Shown piece after piece: positions 24,645 to 32,355 of a stretch of DNA of 41,891 nt (positions within the stretch are counted from its first letter, which is position 1; each line of letters begins with the position of its first letter). The translations under genes and the position numbers were made by a program. The DNA lies in assembly GCA_016715645.1 (NCBI GenBank), contig JADJZR010000018.1, positions 1 to 41,891 on the forward strand. Direction: 5' to 3'. Source of the DNA: Elusimicrobiota bacterium (lineage in GTDB: Bacteria > Elusimicrobiota > Elusimicrobia > FEN-1173). The notes below the pieces were generated by a model. It searched no databases. It was not told where the DNA came from and saw only the letters and a program-made list of their open reading frames with translations.

Positions 24645-25927
24645 CACGATTGGCTTACGACACGTTTTGTTATCGAGGGAAAGACCTTTTTGTGGAAGGG
24701 GTCAAACTGGCGGATTTGGCCCATCGATTCGGAACGCCCCTTTACGTTTATTCGGGGGGCAAAATATTGTCCCAGTTCGAATCGTTTGATCGGGCCTTCA
24801 ACAGTGTGCCGCACACCATTTGTTACGCCATGAAAGCCAACAGTAACCTGGGGATTCTGGCGTTGTTGGCAAAAGCCGGGGCCGGGGTGGACATTGTGTC
24901 CGGAGGCGAACTGTTTCGCGCTCGTCGGGCGGGGGTGCCGGGATCGCGGATTGTTTTCTCGGGTGTGGGAAAAACAGAAGACGAAATGACGGCCGCGTTG
25001 CGTGCCGGTATTTTAATGTTCAACGTGGAGTCGGGTGAAGAAATGGACGCGTTGGCCCGTGTGGCTCGACGGGCAGGCAAACTGGCTCCTCTTTCCATCC
25101 GGGTCAACCCGAACGTGGCGGTGGACACCCACCGCCATATGACCACGGGAAAAGCCGAAAACAAGTTCGGGGTTGTCATGAACCAAGCCGAGGCGCTTTA
25201 TCGGCGGGCGGCCAAAAACCCCTGGCTGAGAGTGACCGGCGTGCAAGCGCATATCGGATCGCAAATTTTAGACGTGCGGCCTTATGGGGAGACGCTTAAA
25301 AAATTGCTGGACCTGGTGGACCGATTGGCACCGTTGGGCATCGCGCCTGGCATTTTAGATATCGGCGGGGGGCTGGGCGTGGTGTACAATAGCGAACGGG
25401 CGCCGCGTCCGATCCAGCTGGCCGAACTGTTATTGCCTCTTTTGAAAGGGCGTTCGTTGAAACTGTTGTTTGAGCCGGGCCGGTTTTTGGTGGCGGAGGC
25501 GGGTTGCTTACTGACCAAAGTCTTGTATCGAAAAGAGCCGGGGCACAAAAATTTCGTGATCGTTGACGCCGCCATGAACGATTTGGCCCGGCCGGCCCTG
25601 TACGATGCCCATCATCCCGTGTGGCCGATTCGGAAGGGGCGGGCGGGCCGATATGTGGCAGACGTGGTGGGCCCCATCTGCGAGTCGGGCGACTATTTGG
25701 CGAAAGCCCGGGCGTTGCCGCGTCCGGAACCCGGCGACGTGTGGGCGGTGATGGCCGCGGGGGCTTACGGGTTTTCCATGAGTTCCCAGTACAACGCGCG
25801 GCCCCGGGCTGGCGAAGTGTTGGTGGTAGGTAACGAAAGCCGCTTGGTGCGTAAACGGGAAACGGTGGAGGATTTGGTTCGCGGGGAAACGATTCCATCG
25901 TTTTCCCGGGGGGGAAACCGGCCATGA
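24641..25927 (+). CDS. lysA: Diaminopimelate decarboxylase
   Basis: LysA decarboxylates meso-diaminopimelate to lysine, the final step. The 428-aa PLP enzyme has TPLYVYSGGKIL, the PLP lysine in CYAMKANSN, FSGVGKTEDEM, HIGSQILD, DIGGGLGV, FEPGRFLVAEAG and the cofactor-side CESGDYLAK and GAYGFSMSSQYN. The start ATG 24641 has AAGGAAAA upstream and a 4-bp overlap with the TPR gene. A longer in-frame reading upstream lacks homology. It overlaps dapF by 4 bp. Confidence 0.96.
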   Translation: MTRLAYDTFCYRGKDLFVEGVKLADLAHRFGTPLYVYSGGKILSQFESFDRAFNSVPHTICYAMKANSNLGILALLAKAGAGVDIVSGGELFRARRAGVPGSRIVFSGVGKTEDEMTAALRAGILMFNVESGEEMDALARVARRAGKLAPLSIRVNPNVAVDTHRHMTTGKAENKFGVVMNQAEALYRRAAKNPWLRVTGVQAHIGSQILDVRPYGETLKKLLDLVDRLAPLGIAPGILDIGGGLGVVYNSERAPRPIQLAELLLPLLKGRSLKLLFEPGRFLVAEAGCLLTKVLYRKEPGHKNFVIVDAAMNDLARPALYDAHHPVWPIRKGRAGRYVADVVGPICESGDYLAKARALPRPEPGDVWAVMAAGAYGFSMSSQYNARPRAGEVLVVGNESRLVRKRETVEDLVRGETIPSFSRGGNRP

Positions 25928-26760
25928 AAAAGATTCCATTTACGAAAATGCAGGGGACCGGCAACGACTTTGTTGTTCTGGACGGGTTTCGCATGCCGGT
26001 GCGGGTGACCCCGATGTTGGCCCGTGGGCTGTGCGATCGGCGTTTTGGCGTGGGGGCGGACCAGGTGTTGGTGTTGGCCCCGTCGCGTGTGGCGGATTTC
26101 AAGATGCTGATTTTCAACGCTGACGGGTCCCAGGTGGAAATGTGCGGCAACGGCATTCGATGCGTGGCCCGATACGCCTGTGAAACGGGCCGGGTTAAAA
26201 AAAAGGCCATGACGGTGGAAACCTTGGCCGGCGTTCGGTCGGCTGTTCTTGACCGCTCCGGTGTTCGGGTGGACATGGGCGCGCCGATTTTGGATGCCCG
26301 GCGGATTCCCACCACGGCCGAGGGCCGGGTCATCCAAAAACCTTTTGTGGTTCGACCCGGGGCCGGGCAAAGGCCCGTTCGGCTGGAGGTGACCGCCGTG
26401 TCCATGGGCAACCCCCACGCGGTGATTTTTGTGGACGACGTGGACCGTGTTCCGTTGGAAGAGTGGGGACGAAGTTTGGAACAGCACGCGTTTTTTCCGA
26501 AACGGACGAACGTGGAATTTGTTCAAGAAATCAATCCCGACCGAGCCCGCGTGCGGGTGTGGGAACGGGGTAGCGGTGCCACCCTGGCGTGCGGCACAGG
26601 CGCTTGCGCCGTGGGGGTGGCGGGGGTGTTGACGGGACGGTTCCACCGCAAAGTGGTTTTGTCGTTGCCCGGCGGGGATCTGAACGTGGAATGGGCGTCG
26701 GACAACCGAGTCTACCTAACCGGCCCCGCCGCCTTCGTTTACGAAGGCCATTTTTTCTAA
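25924..26760 (+). CDS. dapF: Diaminopimelate epimerase
   Basis: DapF converts LL- to meso-diaminopimelate, the substrate of LysA and of peptidoglycan synthesis. The 278-aa protein has MQGTGNDFVVLDG, the first catalytic Cys in NADGSQVEMCGNGIRCVARY and the second in RGSGATLACGTGACA, plus SMGNPHAVIFVDD and a closing GPAAFVYEG. Length and order are normal. Its TAA stop abuts a 150-bp inverted-repeat element that separates it from dapA. Confidence 0.96.
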   Translation: MKKIPFTKMQGTGNDFVVLDGFRMPVRVTPMLARGLCDRRFGVGADQVLVLAPSRVADFKMLIFNADGSQVEMCGNGIRCVARYACETGRVKKKAMTVETLAGVRSAVLDRSGVRVDMGAPILDARRIPTTAEGRVIQKPFVVRPGAGQRPVRLEVTAVSMGNPHAVIFVDDVDRVPLEEWGRSLEQHAFFPKRTNVEFVQEINPDRARVRVWERGSGATLACGTGACAVGVAGVLTGRFHRKVVLSLPGGDLNVEWASDNRVYLTGPAAFVYEGHFF

Positions 26761-26910
26761 TAGGGGACGGAGTATACTTATTCACTAGCTAGCCAAAAAA
26801 ATTTCCATGGACTGAAATCCCAGCGATCAGTTCTGCATTAAAATATTTTTATGGGACCATGGCCTCATCCGCGGAATCCCGGCTAGTGAATAAGTATACT
26901 CCGTCCCCTA
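26761..26910. mobile_element. 150-bp miniature inverted-repeat element (MITE-like), TA-flanked
   Basis: The ends are perfect 29-bp inverted repeats: 26761-26789 and 26882-26910, reading TAGGGGACGGAGTATACTTA... inward from each side. If the outer TA is the target duplication, the element proper is 26763-26908 (146 bp, termini GGGGACGG). The A/T-rich interior has no ORF and carries two CCATGG sites that could extend the hairpin. It lies directly after the dapF stop and 12 bp before the dapA start. TA duplication and long terminal repeats suggest mobilisation in trans by an IS630/Tc1-mariner-type transposase, an inference. Confidence 0.85.
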
Positions 26911-26922
26911 AGGGGGTTTGAT

Positions 26923-27825
26923 ATGTTTGAAGGATCCGCGGTGGCTTTAGTGACGCCGTTTTTAAACGGCGCGGTGGATGAAAAAAAGTTGGCGGAATTG
27001 GTGGAGTTTCAAATCGAAGGGGGCACCTCAACGATCGTGCCGTGCGGCACGACGGGCGAATCGGCCACGTTGACCCACGCCGAACATGGGCGCGTGATTG
27101 ACTTGGTCATCAAATTCGCACGAAAACGGGTGAAGGTGTTGGCCGGCGCGGGGTCCAACTCCACGGCTGAAGCGGTTGCTCTCACTCGCCACGCCAAGGA
27201 AGCGGGGGCTGACGGGGCGCTTCACATCACGCCTTACTACAACAAGCCCACCCCCCGGGGGTTGGTGGAACATTTTCGTGCCGTGGCCCGCGCGGCTGAT
27301 TTGCCCATCGTTCTTTACAACGTGCCGGGGCGCACGGGAGTGAACATGCTCCCGGCCACAGTGATCGAATTGGCCCGATCCGAAAAAAATATCGTCGGCA
27401 TCAAAGAGGCCTCGGGCAGTTTAGACCAGTCCACAGAAATCGCCGGCGCGTTGGGCGATTCTTTCGAACTGATTTCAGGTGACGATTCGTTGACGCTCCC
27501 CATTATGAGTGTGGGCGGAAAAGGTGTTATTTCCGTCGTTGCCAACCTGGTTCCTAAAGACGTTTCGTTGTTGTGCGCGGCGGCTCTACGGGGCGATTGG
27601 GTGGAAGCCCGCCGGTTGCACCACAAACTGTATCCACTGTCGAAGGCCATGTTTGTGGAAACCAGCCCCATCCCGGTTAAAACCGCTATGGGGTGGTTGG
27701 ACCTGTGCGCGCCCGACGTGCGCCCCCCGTTGGCGTGTTTGGAAAAACCGAGTTTGGAAAAACTGGAAAAAACCCTGCGCGAATACGGGTTGGTGGGTCC
27801 CCGGCGCAAACATCCGGTGTGTTGA
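26923..27825 (+). CDS. dapA: 4-hydroxy-tetrahydrodipicolinate synthase
   Basis: DapA condenses pyruvate with aspartate semialdehyde, the committed step to lysine/mDAP. The 300-aa TIM-barrel protein shows ALVTPFLNG, CGTTGESATLTHAEH, the catalytic Tyr in LYNVPGRTGVNM and the Schiff-base Lys in VGIKEASG, plus GDDSLTLPIMSVGGKGVISV. An AAGGGGG ribosome site lies just outside the inverted-repeat element, so the element may influence dapA expression by structure or polarity. dapB follows after 1 bp. Confidence 0.96.
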   Translation: MFEGSAVALVTPFLNGAVDEKKLAELVEFQIEGGTSTIVPCGTTGESATLTHAEHGRVIDLVIKFARKRVKVLAGAGSNSTAEAVALTRHAKEAGADGALHITPYYNKPTPRGLVEHFRAVARAADLPIVLYNVPGRTGVNMLPATVIELARSEKNIVGIKEASGSLDQSTEIAGALGDSFELISGDDSLTLPIMSVGGKGVISVVANLVPKDVSLLCAAALRGDWVEARRLHHKLYPLSKAMFVETSPIPVKTAMGWLDLCAPDVRPPLACLEKPSLEKLEKTLREYGLVGPRRKHPVC

Positions 27826-27826
27826 C

Positions 27827-28597
27827 ATGGCGTTAAAACTGGGGGTGATCGGCGCGGGGGGGCGAATGGGCCGCGCTATCGCGGACATCGCGGCCAGCGA
27901 CCCGGCCGTCATGTTGTCGGCCCTGGTGGATGCCCGGGGTGCCGCCTGCGTGGGAGAAACGCGCCACGGCGTTCGCGTTACGGACGATGTGGAGGGCGCG
28001 CTGAAATCTGTCGATGCGGTGATTGATTTTACGGCTCCCTCCGCCAGCGTGGGGAACGCGCGGATCGCCGCAAAAACCGGTGTGTCGCTCGTGGTCGGTA
28101 CCACGGGGGTGGACGAAGCCGGCCGCGCCACGTTGGCCGAGTTGGCCCGCCAAATCCCTCTGGTGTTTTCGCCCAACATGAGTTTGTCGGCCAACGTGCT
28201 CTTCGACGTAGCTCAAAAAGTGGCGGGCCTACTTCCCTCTTACGACGCGGAAGTCGTGGAAATCCATCACAACTTAAAAAAAGATTCCCCCTCCGGCACC
28301 GCCCAGCGGTTGGCCGAATCGGTTCAGCGCGGTCGTAAAGCCGGCCGGTTCGTTTACGGCCGGCATGGCCTGGTGGGTCAACGACAGCCGGATGAAATCG
28401 GCGTTCACGCCGTTCGCGGAGGCGACGTGGTGGGCGATCACACGGTGTTGTTTTTGGGCAACGGGGAACGGATCGAATTGGTTCACCGGGTGACGTCGCG
28501 GTCGGCGTTCGCGGCCGGCGCCGTGGCCGCGGCCAAATGGCTCGTCGGAAAACCGGCCGGGCTCTACGACATGGGCCACGTGCTGGGCTTGAAATAG
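27827..28597 (+). CDS. dapB: 4-hydroxy-tetrahydrodipicolinate reductase
   Basis: DapB reduces hydroxy-tetrahydrodipicolinate with NAD(P)H. The 256-aa protein has the Rossmann GVIGAGGRMGRAI, VIDFTAPSAS, LVVGTTGVDEAG, FSPNMSLSANVLF, and the substrate motif EIHHNLKKDSPSGTA with catalytic His-His and Lys, then the closing GLYDMGHVLGL. ATG 27827 lies 1 bp after the dapA stop. Confidence 0.96.
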   Translation: MALKLGVIGAGGRMGRAIADIAASDPAVMLSALVDARGAACVGETRHGVRVTDDVEGALKSVDAVIDFTAPSASVGNARIAAKTGVSLVVGTTGVDEAGRATLAELARQIPLVFSPNMSLSANVLFDVAQKVAGLLPSYDAEVVEIHHNLKKDSPSGTAQRLAESVQRGRKAGRFVYGRHGLVGQRQPDEIGVHAVRGGDVVGDHTVLFLGNGERIELVHRVTSRSAFAAGAVAAAKWLVGKPAGLYDMGHVLGLK

Positions 28598-28638
28598 GGG
28601 TTTTGATTGCGTCGCAAAAGTGTCGCCGGCAAAACACG

Positions 28639-29028
28639 ATGATCGGCCGGGTTTGGAAAGCGGTGTTTTCGTTGTGGGAAGATGATCCGTCCGGAAATCC
28701 CATCGTCTACGATCCGGTCCATGTGTCAGCGGTAATTGTCAGTTGTTTGGCGGCCGTGGGCGTTTTGTTTTGGACCCTGTGGGCATGGATGGTGTTCGAG
28801 GGGGGACTGTTCTCTAAATTTGTCCCATTCCTTCAAGTGGCTTTCACATCAAAAACCTGGAGCGATTTTGGATACGAGGGTTACCCCTATGCCCTGGGGG
28901 AGTTCGAAGGGTGGGTCGTGAACTTGGCCGCATTGGCGGTTGTCCTCACGTTGTTGGTCGCTGTCCGTCGATTTCTTCACCACCCCAACAATTACGCCTC
29001 CGATATCAGGCCCCCCCCGCCCTCCTAG
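28639..29028 (+). CDS. Small two-span membrane protein of unknown function
   Basis: The 129-aa product from ATG 28639 (or 141 aa from TTG 28603, close behind dapB) has a short N-terminal stretch, a first transmembrane segment (about residues 29-53, Trp-rich end), a soluble Tyr/Phe/Gly-rich loop (about 54-87), a second transmembrane segment (about 88-108), and a Pro-rich tail. I do not recognise the family. It appears to be the last gene of the argG-dapB run and converges on the subtilisin-like gene. The 54 bp between them show no convincing terminator. Confidence 0.65.
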   Translation: MIGRVWKAVFSLWEDDPSGNPIVYDPVHVSAVIVSCLAAVGVLFWTLWAWMVFEGGLFSKFVPFLQVAFTSKTWSDFGYEGYPYALGEFEGWVVNLAALAVVLTLLVAVRRFLHHPNNYASDIRPPPPS

Positions 29029-29082
29029 CCCGATCAATTAATGTGACAGGGCCAGGTTGGGGACCGTGCCTGACGTTGGCCG

Positions 29083-31452
29083 TTACTTGGTTTCCTCGAA
29101 AACCGTGGCGCTGGAGGAGGAGATGTTACCCGCCGCATCGTATGCGCGTACGCGCGCGTAATAGCGCGTGTTGGCCTGAAGGCTCTTCAGTTCAAGCGTG
29201 GTCACGTTCCCCACATCTTTGCCGTTGTGACCAGACACGAACGTCCGAAACGTATTGGATTTTGAAACGTCCACGTAGTATCCCTCGACCGCCACATCGT
29301 CTGAAGAAGCGGACCACGACAGGGTCAGCTTTGATGACGAGTTCGCTTTCAATTTCACGTTGGCCGGAACGCTCGGATCCGTAGTGTCCGCCAATGTCTT
29401 GTCCGAAACGACGTCGCTTTGGTCGGACATTTTTCCCAGCCCGTCATAGGCCCGCACGCGCGCGTAGTATTTCGTTTGCGGTTGAAGCTCCGTGATGGTC
29501 AACGTCGTCACTTTTCCCGCGTTTCGTTTTTGGTAGCCGGACACAAAGGAACTGAACGAACTATTTTTTGACACATCAACGTAATAGCCTTTCACCTCCA
29601 CATCGTCGGATGAAGCCGACCACGTCAGTTTGAGCCGCGTGGCCGAGAGGTCCTTGAGTTTGGGGTTGGCTGGCACGCTCGGTTTGGCGTTAACGGCTTT
29701 CTCGGCGTTAATGCGGCCATGTCCGAATTTGTTTTCATCCCCGATATCATCGCTTGAATTCTCCAGAGTCGAGATAATTTGGGAGGTCGTGTAATTTGGG
29801 AATTTGCTCGCAATGAGCGCGACCAGCCCTGACACATGGGGCGCGGCCATGCTTGTCCCATTCATCGACGCGTAGATGTACCCTCCTCGGTCCACGTAAG
29901 TGGAGTAAATTCCAGATCCCGGGGCGGAGACGTCTATGTCCGCCCCCCCATTTGAATTGACCCATTTTTTATCGTCTTTGTCCGTGGCCGCGACCGAGAC
30001 AACATTGGGACAATTCGACGGCGAATGGGTACCCGCATCCTTATTGTCATTTCCGGCCGCCGCGATGACCACCGCTCTCCTGCTTTGAGCATAAGCGATC
30101 GCGTCACGAAGCGTGGGCCGTTCGTCGCAAGTTTTGTAGGCTCCCCAACTCAGGTTGATGACCTTCGCCCCCTTTTTTGCCGCGTAATAAATGGCGTTGA
30201 CACTGCTGGCAAGGTTACTGACTCCCGCGTCGCTAAACACCTTTAACGGCATGATCTTGGCTTTGGGCGCGACACCAATGACCCCCTCCCGGTTGTTGCC
30301 CACCGCGGCGATCGTCCCCGCCACATGGGTTCCATGACCATGGCCATTCCAGGTTTTGGCGTTTAAGATAAAGTCCCAGCCGTCCACATCGTCCACATAT
30401 CCGTTTTTGTCATCGTCCACCCGGTTTCCCCGGATTTCGCCTGAATTTTTCCACATGTTCGGTGTCAAGTCCGGGTGATTGATGGCCACCCCGCTGTCGA
30501 TCACCGCCACCACAACGCCGTCCCCTCTTGGTGAGTTATCCCACGCCCTTCCCGCGCGGATTTTTTCCAAACCCCACAAATAACCGTCAACATAGATGGG
30601 GTCGTTGGCGGTATAGTCGAGGCGGTAGACATCGTTCAGTTCCACGGACTCAACGCCCTCCTCCCGTTGCAACATTTCCAGGAGGTCCTGAACATCTTCG
30701 CGGGAATCGAATGTCAACACATGCGTTCTCATTAAGTTATCCAAACTCTCCGCCGCGCCTTCTTCCCTCTCCGTCGGGTCCCCTTCCGCCGCCGCGGCAT
30801 GGGCCCCGACGTTTTCCAACGATCCCATCAACAACGGCCGAATCTCCTTTAACCCGCCACCGCCCACGGCCATCGCGGCCGCCGCCGACGCGCCCGACCG
30901 CGCCCCGGCCGCCTTCGCCTCTCTCAACATCCCCGCCGCTTTTACGCCGGGCCGCACCCGAACCAAAAGCTCTCCCGGCACATACGGTAGATTCTCGGTC
31001 GCGGTTAACGCGAATTGGGTCGACGTTCTTCCCCCGTCCATGTCAGACACGGTCACCGTAATCGTCGCCGTCCCTTCCGCCTCCGGCACCGGCACAACGG
31101 TCAGAGTCTGTTTCCCGCCCTGTTTCTCTAAGGTCAATCGCTGGGTGTCCACCACCGCCGGATTGTCGCTCGCCACTTCCACTTTCAGTCCATCGCCCGG
31201 GGTTTCTTTGTCGGCAACAACAAAGGTTGCGATCGCCGCACCGTTTACAGCAATGACGCGGTTGGCGATCGCCGAAATTGTCGGCGCGTTGTTCCCGGCT
31301 AATGGAGAAGTCTCACCACCCGGCTCATTTTCTTGGGCCGACCGATTCGCCGCCCGTAATATGCCCACATCAAAACCCGCCGACGTTTGGTTCGCCATCA
31401 TACTTGCGCTTATTGCCACCGCTAAGATCAACCGTATGTCCCTTAATGTCAT
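29083..31452 (-). CDS. Secreted subtilisin-like serine protease (S8) with two fibronectin III domains
   Basis: The 789-aa protein has a signal peptide (about residues 1-25), an Ig/cadherin-like domain beginning NNAPTISAIANRVIAV (about 54-152), a prodomain-like segment starting VPGELLVRVRPG, and an S8 catalytic domain with Asp319 (AVIDSG), His376 (GHGTHVAG), Asn468 and Ser534 (NGTSMAAPHVSG). Two similar FN3 repeats (about 592-690 and 691-789), both with LSWSASSDDV-like and YYARVRAYD motifs, end the protein; no sorting tail is seen. ATG 31452 is chosen because GAGGGGG lies 6 nt upstream and it directly starts the signal peptide. Target proteins are unknown. Confidence 0.9.
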   Translation of the reverse strand: MTLRDIRLILAVAISASMMANQTSAGFDVGILRAANRSAQENEPGGETSPLAGNNAPTISAIANRVIAVNGAAIATFVVADKETPGDGLKVEVASDNPAVVDTQRLTLEKQGGKQTLTVVPVPEAEGTATITVTVSDMDGGRTSTQFALTATENLPYVPGELLVRVRPGVKAAGMLREAKAAGARSGASAAAAMAVGGGGLKEIRPLLMGSLENVGAHAAAAEGDPTEREEGAAESLDNLMRTHVLTFDSREDVQDLLEMLQREEGVESVELNDVYRLDYTANDPIYVDGYLWGLEKIRAGRAWDNSPRGDGVVVAVIDSGVAINHPDLTPNMWKNSGEIRGNRVDDDKNGYVDDVDGWDFILNAKTWNGHGHGTHVAGTIAAVGNNREGVIGVAPKAKIMPLKVFSDAGVSNLASSVNAIYYAAKKGAKVINLSWGAYKTCDERPTLRDAIAYAQSRRAVVIAAAGNDNKDAGTHSPSNCPNVVSVAATDKDDKKWVNSNGGADIDVSAPGSGIYSTYVDRGGYIYASMNGTSMAAPHVSGLVALIASKFPNYTTSQIISTLENSSDDIGDENKFGHGRINAEKAVNAKPSVPANPKLKDLSATRLKLTWSASSDDVEVKGYYVDVSKNSSFSSFVSGYQKRNAGKVTTLTITELQPQTKYYARVRAYDGLGKMSDQSDVVSDKTLADTTDPSVPANVKLKANSSSKLTLSWSASSDDVAVEGYYVDVSKSNTFRTFVSGHNGKDVGNVTTLELKSLQANTRYYARVRAYDAAGNISSSSATVFEETK

Positions 31453-31728
31453 ATCCCGCCCCCTCATTGACGCAATTGTAAATCGTAAGCCACTGCTCAC
31501 TCCCCTCATCCGCCCCTTCAAAACCCACTACCTCCCCCATCAGCGTGTCCGGCGCTTCTGGTACTCGTCGATCTGCGACAAGCTCCCTTTCCCAAGAGGG
31601 GGCCTTAAAAGACTCCACTTTTAAAACGGCACACTTCATGGCGGAGCCTGGCGTTGAGCTGTTACGGCCGTATCCCTTCACGCGCCGACCGACAAAATTC
31701 TACACCGCGCGTCTTAAGATTCCCGTAA
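31453..31728. other. Intergenic region upstream of the protease; no gene seen
   Basis: These 276 bp hold the upstream region of the minus-strand protease. I find no convincing promoter, RNA gene or coding frame. Short open frames on both strands have no recognisable homology. A-T content rises toward 31728, where the tandem repeats next to the intron begin. Confidence 0.5.
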
Positions 31729-31772
31729 GAATTCGTAAATTTTTGGTAACGAATTTGTAAATTTTCTGTAAC
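31729..31772. repeat. Two imperfect 22-bp tandem repeats at the intron 5' junction
   Basis: 31729-31750 and 31751-31772 match at 19 of 22 positions and both end in a T-rich block followed by GTAAC. The second copy ends in TTTTCTGTAAC, the predicted exon target (IBS2+IBS1) of the adjoining group II intron. The first ends in the near-match TTTTTGGTAAC. Confidence 0.8.
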
Positions 31773-32355
31773 GTGCGCCAGGAAACGCGAAATAAACGCG
31801 AAATTCCGTGTTTATTTCGTGAAGCTTGGAGCCCAAGGAGGGCGGGAAAGGATTCCCGTCTGAAATGGGCTTACCGATCCGAGCCGGTGGAGATTCCCGC
31901 GAAGGCATATCACCGACGGGCCACAGTCCGGCCTGGACAAGGCGTTATCGCGCGCCATCCAGAAGCGAGTCTTGCAGGGAAGACGGCAACGTCTTCTCTC
32001 GAAGCGTAGACAGCGAGAATATGGGCCGTTGCTAGCATAGCCCCGAAAACTAACTGATTGTTGCGGAAGCCGACGCGGTGTTACACGACGGAAGGCAATA
32101 CCGCAATCGCCGAATCACGCGAGGCGATCAAAGGGCCGCCGGGGTCTCAGGGAACGGCACGCGTTCAAATCGGATCGCCAGGAACCTGGGAGTGCCCGTT
32201 CTACCGAGGGAACGTTTATTTTTTCCTCGTCCGAGAGCGTAAGGGACAAGCCCGAACGTGACGCAGAGCAACGGGTTTTCGGAGAACTCCATAGTACCAG
32301 CGAAGGCGGGACACCGCCATCATAACGGGACCCGCTGGAGGGAAGGGAGCGGCGA
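31773..32355 (+). ncRNA. Group II intron ribozyme, 5' portion (domains I-IV start)
   Basis: These 583 nt before the intron ORF hold no gene. They contain the structured 5' domains of the ribozyme: the GTGCGCC end, many short complementary stems (for example around 31785-31822), and the exon-binding sites described for the intron. Exact domain limits need a covariance-model alignment. Confidence 0.75.

Noticed and set aside
26882..26910. Outward promoter in the right end of the MITE-like element driving dapA
   Set aside because: TATACT is present but no -35-like hexamer lies 16-18 bp upstream.
29029..29082. Possible bidirectional terminator between the small membrane protein and the protease
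   Set aside because: Only a 5-bp GGCCA/TGGCC pairing without T-runs.
31040..31760. Open frames on the plus strand and one on the minus strand (31370-31681) near the protease start
   Set aside because: They overlap the protease gene or low-complexity intergenic DNA, have no recognisable homology and no good ribosome site.
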